Positions 15,890-21,124 of a stretch of 25,536 nt of DNA are shown here, piece by piece (the stretch's first letter is position 1; the number at the start of each line of letters is the position of its first letter). The position numbers were made by a program, and so were the translations under genes. This stretch comes from a virus, in IMG/VR virus record IMGVR_UViG_3300030616_000078, positions 1-25,536 of that record. One strand, given 5' to 3'. Under the pieces are notes generated by a model that did not search any database, was not told the origin of the DNA, and saw only the letters and a program-made list of their open reading frames with translations.

Positions 15890-16378
15890 TTAAATACTCC
15901 TCTCCAAGACACGCAATCTATCTTGATATTCTTCTCGTTGAACAGCAATAATGATTTGATTCTTCTTGTCACCTTCGTTAGGATTCTGGTTTCTTTCTCG
16001 CCATTGTTTGGGTTTGCGATTTTTAAGCCAGAATATCATTGATGTTGGATTAGGTGGAAAATAATGCTCTTCTTCCCATTCATTCAATTTATGCGTTTTC
16101 TTATCGTATGCTCCCCTTTTTACCATTTTGCTAAAACCACAAGCACTCGTATATAATGATTTCTCAACCTCTAAATCAGCTTCATCTTTCCAATCTTTTA
16201 GGGTGTTGAGAAATTCTTTATTAGATTGCCTCCAATTCCAAAGAGTAGTTCTGTTAACTCCAATGATTTTAGCTACTTGCGTATCATCTACTCCTGCCTT
16301 GTAGAGTTTCTCCAGGAGATCCATATCAACTCCATCAAGCTTTGAAGGTCTTCCAACTTTGTTGATTTTTCTAGACAT
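15890..16378 (-). CDS. terS: Terminase small subunit
   Basis: The 162-residue protein starts MSRKINKVGRPSKLDGVDMD. An N-terminal helix-turn-helix (LEKLYKAGVDDTQVAKIIGV, NRTTLWNWRQSNKEF) is typical of small terminase DNA-binding domains. The second part, residues about 60-130 (EVEKSLYTSACGFSK, PPNPTSMIFWLKNRKPKQWR), matches the common phage TerS ending, including the P-x-x-x-[AS]-x-x-F-x-L-K-N-R motif. It would bind the packaging site and feed DNA to TerL, whose gene follows. It overlaps the zinc-ribbon gene by 8 bp. Confidence 0.9.
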   Translation of the reverse strand: MSRKINKVGRPSKLDGVDMDLLEKLYKAGVDDTQVAKIIGVNRTTLWNWRQSNKEFLNTLKDWKDEADLEVEKSLYTSACGFSKMVKRGAYDKKTHKLNEWEEEHYFPPNPTSMIFWLKNRKPKQWRERNQNPNEGDKKNQIIIAVQREEYQDRLRVLERSI

Positions 16379-16559
16379 AAGGTGACTCTTTCTTTAGCAC
16401 TCTCTTAACGACTTTGCCAATGATTCTAGCTCTTGAAACGCTATACACATATTCCTTGTGGCATTTAGAACAGCGAACTTTAACCAAGTCAATGTTCTCA
16501 CCGTTGCCTGCTTTGACCGTAAAGAATGTTACATCCTCGTTACAGTTAGGGCAGAACAT
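16371..16559 (-). CDS. Small zinc-ribbon protein, 62 residues
   Basis: The protein begins MFCPNCNEDVTFFTVKAGNG. Two CxxC knuckles, CPNC at residues 3-6 and CSKC near residue 30, form a classic zinc ribbon. A basic helical tail follows (RARIIGKVVKRVLKKESPYV). The ATG overlaps the stop of a 37-residue membrane peptide (TAATG), and the end overlaps terS. The zinc ribbon and basic tail suggest binding of DNA, RNA or RNA polymerase. Its place before terS would allow a late regulatory or packaging role. The specific function is unknown. Confidence 0.75.
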   Translation of the reverse strand: MFCPNCNEDVTFFTVKAGNGENIDLVKVRCSKCHKEYVYSVSRARIIGKVVKRVLKKESPYV

Positions 16560-16672
16560 TATAATCCCAATATATATTTAACCTCAGCGATTATACCGAG
16601 GACAAAGAAAATAGAAGCTAAGAAAGGCAATACTTGACCATAAACAAAATCAGTAACTTTCGTCAATACCAC
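16559..16672 (-). CDS. Hidden membrane microprotein with GTG start, 37 residues
   Basis: A GTG at 16672 has an ideal AGGAGG seven bases upstream. It opens a frame whose product begins MVLTKVTDFVYGQVLPFLAS and continues IFFVLGIIAEVKYILGL. One hydrophobic helix covers about residues 13-29. The start overlaps the end of the upstream gene, and the TAA overlaps the ATG of the zinc-ribbon gene as TAATG. The good ribosome binding site and the exact overlap argue that it is translated. No family is recognised. Confidence 0.6.
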   Translation of the reverse strand: MVLTKVTDFVYGQVLPFLASIFFVLGIIAEVKYILGL

Positions 16673-16884
16673 AATTTCGCCTCCTTGAAAACTCTCAGGT
16701 GAACCACTCGCATTTTATATCTTGTTATCTTGCCAGATTTATACTCTGGTTCTATTTGATCCATAGCAATCTTAATTTTATCAAGATGCCTGGAGAAAGA
16801 ATTGATTGCGTTAAGCGAGAACTCTCCTCTGCACCTGATGTAACATCTTTCCAAAGAATCTGGATTGATAGTTGTCTGTTGCAT
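16663..16884 (-). CDS. First gene of the leftward operon, 73 residues, function unknown
   Basis: The protein begins MQQTTINPDSLERCYIRCRG. It continues with EFSLNAINSFSRHLDKIKIA and a basic end (ITRYKMRVVHLRVFKEAKLW). It is predicted to be mainly helical and positively charged. As the first gene after the leftward promoter it could be a regulator, but no helix-turn-helix or other family motif is clear. AGGA lies about seven bases before the ATG. Its 3' end overlaps the start of the 37-residue membrane peptide. Confidence 0.65.
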   Translation of the reverse strand: MQQTTINPDSLERCYIRCRGEFSLNAINSFSRHLDKIKIAMDQIEPEYKSGKITRYKMRVVHLRVFKEAKLWY

Positions 16885-16923
16885 AGGAAAGTCCTTTGTT
16901 CATTAGTTGAACATCTAATTACT

Positions 16924-16951
16924 ATCATACACACAGATACAAGAAATGCAA
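16924..16951 (-). promoter_or_regulatory. Leftward sigma70-type promoter
   Basis: Read on the minus strand, TTGCAT and TATGAT are separated by 16 bases. The -10 is followed by AGTAA, giving TATGATAGTAA. It points toward the packaging and virion operon, whose first ATG lies about 40 bases downstream. The 11 bases from the -10 are identical to those of the rightward promoter at 17048-17058. The stretch between the two promoters (about 16952-17025) is very A/T-rich with poly-T runs and holds no gene. Confidence 0.65.
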
Positions 16952-17025
16952 GATTTTTGTTTTATTTATTTTTTTTGATGCAGATTATTTTTTTAGATAG
17001 ACGACATTCACATAAAAAATATTTA

Positions 17026-17053
17026 TTGACTTTCACAATGAAAAGACTATGAT
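17026..17053 (+). promoter_or_regulatory. Rightward sigma70-type early promoter
   Basis: TTGACT (17026-17031) and TATGAT (17048-17053) are spaced by 16 bases, followed by AGTAA. It faces the replication and modification operon starting at 17196. An A/T-rich upstream region could serve as an UP element. The transcript would begin near 17060, giving a leader of roughly 135 bases before the first large gene. Confidence 0.7.
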
Positions 17054-17064
17054 AGTAAATACAA

Positions 17065-17181
17065 ATCGGAGAGCCTATGAACTTGAAACAAAAAATATTT
17101 TTAAAGATAAAATCAAAGCTATGCAGGGGTCCGTTCTCCGATAACCTCAGACACGCTAAAGTGTCGCCTCTGCATAGCTTT
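17065..17181 (+). ncRNA. Structured 5' leader RNA with possible pseudoknot
   Basis: Three pairings are visible. AAAGCTATGCAG (17115-17126) pairs perfectly with CTGCATAGCTTT (17170-17181) and can extend by four more pairs, two of them wobbles, to about 16. GACAC/GTGTC (17150-17154 and 17161-17165) forms a hairpin that would stack on that stem. ATCGGAGA (17065-17072) is complementary to TCTCCGAT (17135-17142) in the unpaired part, which makes a pseudoknot. ATCGGAGA contains the ribosome binding site of a 36-codon leader frame. The long stem ends in TTTT just before the AGGAGG of the first large gene. This looks like a cis-regulatory leader, possibly an attenuator. It matches no riboswitch consensus I can recall. 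Confidence 0.55.
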
Positions 17182-17187
17182 TCCTAG
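17077..17187 (+). CDS. Possible leader peptide, 36 residues
   Basis: ATG at 17077 has a CGGAGAG ribosome binding site five bases upstream. The frame encodes MNLKQKIFLKIKSKLCRGPF followed by SDNLRHAKVSPLHSFS. Its TAG overlaps the AGGAGG that serves the replication gene at 17196. Translation would run through the long stem of the leader RNA, so ribosome movement could control folding and expression downstream. The peptide is basic and has no obvious run of one regulatory amino acid. It may instead be a chance frame within a structural RNA. Confidence 0.4.
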   Translation: MNLKQKIFLKIKSKLCRGPFSDNLRHAKVSPLHSFS

Positions 17188-17195
17188 GAGGACTT

Positions 17196-17810
17196 ATGGA
17201 ATATATCCACATCAAAAACCTTGAGAAGTATAACCCTGGATACAAAGACCGTGATTTGATTTGGGGCAAAATCTATTTCACGATGGTTAGTGGCGATCCT
17301 GATTGTGCGATGATTGAAGAAGAAATAGATTGGTCACGGCTTGTAAAATTCATCCTCATTGAGCTACAGACTAAAAAACCCATCCCAATAAACCCCATTT
17401 TCCTAGGGAAGATTGGATTCAACTTGAAGAAAAGACCTATCCACTTGACACTAAATGCGTTACATAAGTTTGTTGAGGTCTGTAACACCAGCGTAACAGA
17501 ATGTAACGATATGTTACCTAGAGAAGAGAAGAGAAGAGAAGATAAGAGTATAAAGAGAGGCTCTACAAATGGGTTTGTAGCACCAACAGAGGATGAGGTA
17601 CGCACATACTGTTCGGAACGAAACAACGACATCAATCCAACCACCTTTATAGACTTTTACGCCTCTAAAGGCTGGATGGTAGGTTCAAACAAGATGAAGG
17701 ACTGGAAGGCTGCCATCAGGTTATGGGAGCAACGAGATAAAGATAACCCTAATAAATCAGGAGGACTTACCAATGCCGACAGAAGAAGCCTTGGAATGGC
17801 TGAAAAATAA
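17196..17810 (+). CDS. Replisome organizer-like phage replication protein
   Basis: The 204-residue protein starts MEYIHIKNLEKYNPGYKDRD. It has an N-terminal domain (about 1-95) resembling the winged-helix start of phage replication organizers. A charged linker follows (REEKRREDKS), then a C-terminal motif at about residues 128-177 with EDEVRTYCSERNNDINPTTF and FYASKGWMVGSNKMKDWKAA. The F-x-D-F-Y-x-S-K-G-W-x-V-G-x-x-K-M-K-D-W-K-A-A pattern is common at the end of phage initiators. It would bind the phage origin and help load the helicase. AGGAGGACTT is the ribosome binding site. It is the first substantial gene of the rightward operon. Confidence 0.75.
   Translation: MEYIHIKNLEKYNPGYKDRDLIWGKIYFTMVSGDPDCAMIEEEIDWSRLVKFILIELQTKKPIPINPIFLGKIGFNLKKRPIHLTLNALHKFVEVCNTSVTECNDMLPREEKRREDKSIKRGSTNGFVAPTEDEVRTYCSERNNDINPTTFIDFYASKGWMVGSNKMKDWKAAIRLWEQRDKDNPNKSGGLTNADRRSLGMAEK
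17481..17549. other. Candidate replication origin inside the replication gene
   Basis: Three GTAAC boxes at 17482, 17493 and 17503 and an inverted GTTAC at 17513 are spaced 10-11 bp apart, one helical turn. They are followed by four GAGAA pentamers (17521-17540) and a purine-rich, A/T-rich tail. The block sits in the part of the gene encoding the linker between the two protein domains. Lambda-type phages also place origin iterons and an easily melted tract inside the initiator gene. The function is inferred. Confidence 0.4.
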
Positions 17811-18198
17811 TCCTTGTGTCAATATGACACCTATGGAAGAGTTGGAATACCATCAAGTTAAGATCCCACCACAAAGACCACAGAAGCTAGATGCTTATTA
17901 TAACCTATCCCCACAAAAACAGAAAGACGCTCAGAAAGATGGATTCTTTACAGAAGATGATATAAAAAAGTATTTGGATGCAAAATGGGAAGCAGAGTTG
18001 CTTAACCGTGATGCCTTTCTAAGGGCATACGAGCTATACTTGGAACATCCAGAACATAAATCATTGATTATAAGTTATCTGAAAAAGTTTAAAAGGGCGA
18101 TAGAAAGCACTCCTTATCCTTACAAGTCTTTAAAACTAAACTTCAAAGAGTATCCGTTTGAAGAATTAGATGATATTGAGGTGGCTTGGGATGAATGA
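17773..18198 (+). CDS. Early protein of unknown function, 141 residues
   Basis: The protein begins MPTEEALEWLKNNPCVNMTP. It is polar and helical with many Lys and Glu residues (FTEDDIKKYLDAKWEAELLN, RDAFLRAYELYLEHPEHKSL) and has no cysteine cluster, membrane segment or enzyme motif. It overlaps the replication gene by 38 bases and uses CAGGAGGACTT as its ribosome binding site, the same core as that gene. The tight overlap suggests a partner in replication, for example a helicase loader or accessory factor, but that is inference. Confidence 0.75.
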   Translation: MPTEEALEWLKNNPCVNMTPMEELEYHQVKIPPQRPQKLDAYYNLSPQKQKDAQKDGFFTEDDIKKYLDAKWEAELLNRDAFLRAYELYLEHPEHKSLIISYLKKFKRAIESTPYPYKSLKLNFKEYPFEELDDIEVAWDE

Positions 18199-18532
18199 GG
18201 ACGGTGTCTACTTAGGAGCTAGGAGAGAATACGATCAGGCAGCGACATATCGTAAAGGAAGAAAATGCAAGATCTGCAAGAAGAAACTTTCAATGTATAA
18301 CCCAGAGCCTTATTGTTTTGTCTGTGCGAAGAACGAGATAATGGATGACCTCGTTGAAGAACACGACAGGAAAATGAATTGGAGATACGAATATGCAAGG
18401 CTTAAAAGACAAAAAGAACTTGAGAAAAATAAAGGCAAGCGAGATTTTAAATACCGAGGAAATAAGAATCGTGAAATATATCTTGAAAACCTTCAACGGG
18501 AAGATAGTAAGCATAGAGGATATAAAGCGTGA
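18191..18532 (+). CDS. Zinc-knuckle early protein, 113 residues
   Basis: The start chosen is ATG at 18191, with GAGGTGG upstream inside the previous gene; an upstream in-frame alternative has no better site. The product begins MNEDGVYLGARREYDQAATY. It contains a four-cysteine zinc site, CKICKKKLSMYNPEPYCFVC, followed by a strongly charged helical tail rich in Lys, Arg and Glu. This suggests a nucleic-acid-binding protein. It overlaps the preceding gene by 8 bases. Its stop is part of the GTGA start of the cytosine methyltransferase, so expression of the two is linked. No family is recognised. Confidence 0.7.
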   Translation: MNEDGVYLGARREYDQAATYRKGRKCKICKKKLSMYNPEPYCFVCAKNEIMDDLVEEHDRKMNWRYEYARLKRQKELEKNKGKRDFKYRGNKNREIYLENLQREDSKHRGYKA

Positions 18533-19659
18533 AAAATATTAAATACTTTTCAATGTTTAGTGGGATAGGAGGGTTTGAACTTGGACTTCATAACGCTTTT
18601 TATAATACCAGAATCAATAAAACCACAGGGGAATTATCTTCCGAGGGAGAGGGTTCTTGCCCCAATAATAGCAAGAGCAGTATCAACAAATTACAGTCAG
18701 ATGCCTTGGTATGCTGTGGTTACTCCGAAATTGACAAATACGCAATCCAAATCTACGAAAAACACTTTAAAGGACACAAAAACTATGGAAATGCAACCAG
18801 AATTATTCCAAAAGAAATACCAGACTTTGACTTCCTCTGTGGTGGATTCCCTTGTCAAGCATTTAGTATCGCAGGAAAGCGTGGGGGATTTAAAGACACT
18901 AGAGGCACTTTGTTCTATGAAATCGCAAGGATTGTATCCGTTAAAAGACCTAAACTACTGCTCTTGGAAAATGTCAAAGGACTTCTCAGCCACGATCGTG
19001 GGCGAACCTTTGGAACCATCCTCGCAACCTTTTCTGAGCTGGGGTATATTTGTGAATGGCAGGTACTTAACAGCAAGAACTTCGGTGTGCCGCAGAACCG
19101 AGAACGAGTGTTCATTATCGGATATCCTAGAGGAGAATGTAGACCAGAAGTATTTCCTATCAGAGAAGATGGTCAAGGGAATAATGAAGAGCAACTTTCA
19201 GGAACGGAAACCAATGAAAGGCAAGATAGCCAGGACACTCAAAATCGGAGGGGATGTTCCTTGTCTAGAAGTGAAGCAAAAGCCTTGAATGAACCACAAT
19301 ATAACAAGTTTGTAGAAAGCAATATCTCGCAGAATCTAACAGCTTTAGGAAAAGGTGCTAAGCCTAAATGTATTGTTAAAATACCTTCTGCTACCAAGAA
19401 AGGGAAAGAGGATAAAAAATATATACCCAAAACAGATGATTTGGCTAATTGTCTTACCACAGGAAAAGAAGCTATAGAAAAATGGACTTTTGAAAATTCT
19501 AAAATACGTAGGCTCACTTGCGTAGAATGTGAAAGACTACAAGGTTTCCCTGACGGATGGACAGAAGGAATAAGCGACACGCAAAGATATAAATGTCTAG
19601 GCAATGCCGTCACAGTTAATGTTATCCAAGCGATAGTAGAAAGGATGTTTAATGACTAA
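18529..19659 (+). CDS. dcm: DNA cytosine-5 methyltransferase
   Basis: The 376-residue enzyme transfers a methyl group from S-adenosylmethionine to cytosine C5. Motif I is FSMFSGIGGFELGL (residues 7-20). Motif IV is GGFPCQAFS with catalytic Cys109. Motif VI is ENVKGL (147-152), motif VIII is QNRERVFIIG (189-198), and motifs IX and X (RRLTCVECERLQGFPDGW and GNAVTVNVIQAI) end the protein from residue 327. The target-recognition region is about 200-325. An extra stretch of about 35 polar residues (23-58) separates motif I from GYSEIDKYAI. The GTG start overlaps the previous stop (GTGA). No cognate restriction gene is visible, so it probably protects phage DNA from host restriction. Confidence 0.93.
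   Translation: MKNIKYFSMFSGIGGFELGLHNAFYNTRINKTTGELSSEGEGSCPNNSKSSINKLQSDALVCCGYSEIDKYAIQIYEKHFKGHKNYGNATRIIPKEIPDFDFLCGGFPCQAFSIAGKRGGFKDTRGTLFYEIARIVSVKRPKLLLLENVKGLLSHDRGRTFGTILATFSELGYICEWQVLNSKNFGVPQNRERVFIIGYPRGECRPEVFPIREDGQGNNEEQLSGTETNERQDSQDTQNRRGCSLSRSEAKALNEPQYNKFVESNISQNLTALGKGAKPKCIVKIPSATKKGKEDKKYIPKTDDLANCLTTGKEAIEKWTFENSKIRRLTCVECERLQGFPDGWTEGISDTQRYKCLGNAVTVNVIQAIVERMFND
18575..19288 (+). CDS. Candidate overlapping gene in the +1 frame of the cytosine methyltransferase
   Basis: A frame of 237 codons lies open within the methyltransferase gene. Its translation contains SWKMSKDFSATIVGEPLEPS, FLSWGIFVNGRYLTARTSVC and SLSDILEENVDQKYFLSEKM. These strings resemble, from memory, phage proteins with an S-W-K-x-S-x, W-G-x-x-x-N-G and S-L-S-x-[IV]-L-E-x-x-V-x-x-K-Y-x-L-S pattern, some found with methyltransferase genes. 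A TTG at 18581 has AGGAGG eight bases upstream, though that also encodes the GIGGF motif. Long shadow frames occur elsewhere here, so it may be chance. No search was possible. Confidence 0.3.
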   Translation: MNLDFITLFIIPESIKPQGNYLPRERVLAPIIARAVSTNYSQMPWYAVVTPKLTNTQSKSTKNTLKDTKTMEMQPELFQKKYQTLTSSVVDSLVKHLVSQESVGDLKTLEALCSMKSQGLYPLKDLNYCSWKMSKDFSATIVGEPLEPSSQPFLSWGIFVNGRYLTARTSVCRRTENECSLSDILEENVDQKYFLSEKMVKGIMKSNFQERKPMKGKIARTLKIGGDVPCLEVKQKP

Positions 19660-19789
19660 ACTTTTCCCAACAACCGTGATCATTCTTTTCGCCTTGGCAT
19701 CATTGGTATGTTTTATTAATGGAGAGGTTGCCAAGGGATTGTTTTATTTCTTTTCGGCAGCCATTAATCTTACCGTGCTTTGGATGTGA
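19652..19789 (+). CDS. Two-span membrane microprotein, 45 residues
   Basis: ATG at 19652 lies within the last codons of the cytosine methyltransferase, with AAAGGA upstream. The product starts MTKLFPTTVIILFALASLVC and continues with a short polar turn (INGEVAKG) and a second hydrophobic segment (LFYFFSAAINLTVLWM). Similar very short two-span proteins, with a G-[DE]-V/W-x-[KR]-A/G-x-Y turn, occur in many phage early operons, with unknown function. It ends 10 bases before the adenine methyltransferase start. Confidence 0.65.
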   Translation: MTKLFPTTVIILFALASLVCFINGEVAKGLFYFFSAAINLTVLWM

Positions 19790-19798
19790 AAGGAAACT

Positions 19799-20248
19799 AT
19801 GAAAAATAGAAACCTTAATCATAAAGACGATTGGAAAACACCTACGGCATTACTACAAGAGTTAAATAAAGAATTTAAGTTTGATTTTGACCCTTGTCCT
19901 TATCAATGCACAACATTTGATGGATTAAAGATTGGATGGGGTAAAAGTAATTTTATTAATCCACCATATTCCCTAAAGCTAAAAGAAGCATTTATCCGTA
20001 AAGCATTTGAAGAATCCAAGAAAGGCAAACTATGTGTTATGTTGTTGCCAGTAAGCACCTCAACAAAAATATTCCATGAAGTTATTTATCCTAATGCAGA
20101 AATTAGATTTTTGAAAGGTAGAGTAAAATTTGCAGGAGTTAATACAAAGGGGATCTATGTCACAAATAATTGTGGTATGCACGATTCAATGATTGTTATA
20201 TTTAGAGGTAAACAACACAACAAGAATTGCTTTTTTGAAATTAATTAA
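19799..20248 (+). CDS. dam: Phage DNA N6-adenine methyltransferase
   Basis: The 149-residue protein starts MKNRNLNHKDDWKTPTALLQ. DWKTP and FDFDPCP (residues 28-34) are the N-terminal signature of phage Dam-type methyltransferases, and the catalytic NPPY motif is at residues 54-57 (NFINPPYSLK). Later segments GKLCVMLLPVSTSTKIFHEV and EIRFLKGRVKFAG match the family. The length is near the lower end for the family, but all core parts are present. It would methylate adenine in phage DNA and, with the C5 enzyme upstream, could mask restriction sites. AAAGGAAACT precedes the ATG. Confidence 0.88.
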   Translation: MKNRNLNHKDDWKTPTALLQELNKEFKFDFDPCPYQCTTFDGLKIGWGKSNFINPPYSLKLKEAFIRKAFEESKKGKLCVMLLPVSTSTKIFHEVIYPNAEIRFLKGRVKFAGVNTKGIYVTNNCGMHDSMIVIFRGKQHNKNCFFEIN

Positions 20249-20322
20249 TTTTTTTCTTGAAAAAAACTTTTTGGCAAAAAAATCCTAGACGACAAACGGA
20301 AATAATTTATTTTGAAAAAAAC

Positions 20323-20351
20323 TTGACAAACAAAAGTCCATCCTTTATACT
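20323..20351 (+). promoter_or_regulatory. Consensus sigma70 promoter for the second early operon
   Basis: TTGACA (20323-20328) and TATACT (20346-20351) are separated by exactly 17 bases, close to the ideal. The region upstream (20249-20322) is non-coding and very A/T-rich. It holds two near copies of TTGAAAAAAACTT, possibly an UP element or protein site. No convincing GC-rich terminator is present after the adenine methyltransferase. The first gene begins at 20389. Confidence 0.75.
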
Positions 20352-20373
20352 TTAGGTATCAGTCAAACCTAAA
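20351..20373. promoter_or_regulatory. Inverted repeat at the transcription start (operator candidate)
   Basis: TTTAGGT (20351-20357) and ACCTAAA (20367-20373) form a perfect 7-bp inverted repeat around a 9-base spacer. It overlaps the end of the -10 and the expected start of transcription. This is a typical position for a repressor operator. It could alternatively form a 5' mRNA hairpin just ahead of the ribosome binding site AAAGGAG. Confidence 0.45.
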
Positions 20374-20388
20374 CAAAGGAGAACGGAA

Positions 20389-20781
20389 ATGAAAAAATTC
20401 ACAGACATTATCAAAGAGAGTTGTAAGAACACAGAGTTTGTTGATTGCAAGAAAAAAGTTGTTACTGGAAGAACATATCAAAGAGCCAATAAGATTAAAA
20501 ACGAATGTGGCAAAACAAGAAAAGTTGACAACCCCTATGAAATCTGGACAAGTGGCGATTGGGAATGGCGAGTGCTTAAAAAATACCAATCACCAGAAAA
20601 AGAAAAAACCAACCCTTACGCACGATGGTTCTGTGCAGTTAAATCACCTTTCACTTATGATGGTTATGATTATGGTGATGTCTATGTAAAGGACATTGTC
20701 CGTAATGCTGTTATGGTAAAAGGGAAGGCAGACCTGAGTAAAGTTATGAGAGAAGAAGTTGACAGTCTTAACATATTCTAA
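20389..20781 (+). CDS. Early protein of unknown function, 130 residues
   Basis: The protein begins MKKFTDIIKESCKNTEFVDC and is Lys-rich. It contains EIWTSGDWEWRVLKKYQSPE, NPYARWFCAVKSPFTYDGYD and YGDVYVKDIVRNAVMVKGKA, suggesting a compact beta-rich domain with exposed aromatic residues. It is the first gene behind a near-consensus promoter, so it is probably made early and in quantity, as many host-takeover or single-strand-binding proteins are. No family is recognised. The ribosome binding region AGGAGAACGGAA is repeated in front of the next gene. Confidence 0.75.
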   Translation: MKKFTDIIKESCKNTEFVDCKKKVVTGRTYQRANKIKNECGKTRKVDNPYEIWTSGDWEWRVLKKYQSPEKEKTNPYARWFCAVKSPFTYDGYDYGDVYVKDIVRNAVMVKGKADLSKVMREEVDSLNIF

Positions 20782-20795
20782 ATAGGAGAACGGAA

Positions 20796-20939
20796 ATGGA
20801 AAAAATACTTGGATACAGTTTTGTCTGCATCACAGTTGTATCAATGTTCTTTTGTGTAATGGCAGGATTTGTTCTTAACGATAGAGATAAGTACAGAACT
20901 CCCTCATATAGAGGTAAAAGGAACAGGAGAACGAGATGA
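20796..20939 (+). CDS. Small membrane protein with basic tail, 47 residues
   Basis: ATG at 20796 follows TAGGAGAACGGAA. The product starts MEKILGYSFVCITVVSMFFC, with one hydrophobic helix (about residues 6-26). A strongly basic cytoplasmic-type tail follows (DRDKYRTPSYRGKRNRRTR). The stop overlaps the next ATG as ATGA. The layout, one membrane span followed by a cationic tail, is common among small phage early proteins that act at the host membrane, but no function can be assigned. Confidence 0.65.
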   Translation: MEKILGYSFVCITVVSMFFCVMAGFVLNDRDKYRTPSYRGKRNRRTR

Positions 20940-21124
20940 TCCGAGAATTCAGAGTATCGCTTATATTGGAAATAAATGTAGTTTGTGACGAGGATACGCC
21001 CTTGGAAGTGGCTAGAGCCAAGGCATCTCAGCAGATTGACGAGATAAGAAAAGTTATCCCTTGTCCAACTTGGACAGATGGAATGCCGAAAACTATAGAG
21101 GAGATTATCAATGAAGAAGCGTAA
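20936..21124 (+). CDS. Small early protein, 62 residues, function unknown
   Basis: The product begins MIREFRVSLILEINVVCDED. It continues TPLEVARAKASQQIDEIRKV, giving a beta strand followed by a helix. It is acidic overall and lacks cysteine pairs or membrane segments. The ATG overlaps the previous stop (ATGA), with CAGGAGAACGAG as ribosome binding site, and its end overlaps the next small zinc protein by 14 bases. The function is unknown. Confidence 0.65.
   Translation: MIREFRVSLILEINVVCDEDTPLEVARAKASQQIDEIRKVIPCPTWTDGMPKTIEEIINEEA

Noticed and set aside
16752-16934. Minus-strand frame of 60 codons starting near the leftward promoter
   Set aside because: Its start lies at the -10 of the leftward promoter and it overlaps the 73-residue gene in another frame without a better ribosome binding site.
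17065-17181. Self-cleaving ribozyme or tRNA in the leader
   Set aside because: The hammerhead core (CUGANGA, GAAA) is absent, there is no cloverleaf or CCA end, and the pairing pattern is not that of other ribozymes I know. It was kept only as a structured leader.
20249-20322. Intrinsic terminator after the adenine methyltransferase
   Set aside because: Only A/T-only inverted sequence (T-run, CTTG, A-run) is present, with no GC-rich stem, so it was not called.
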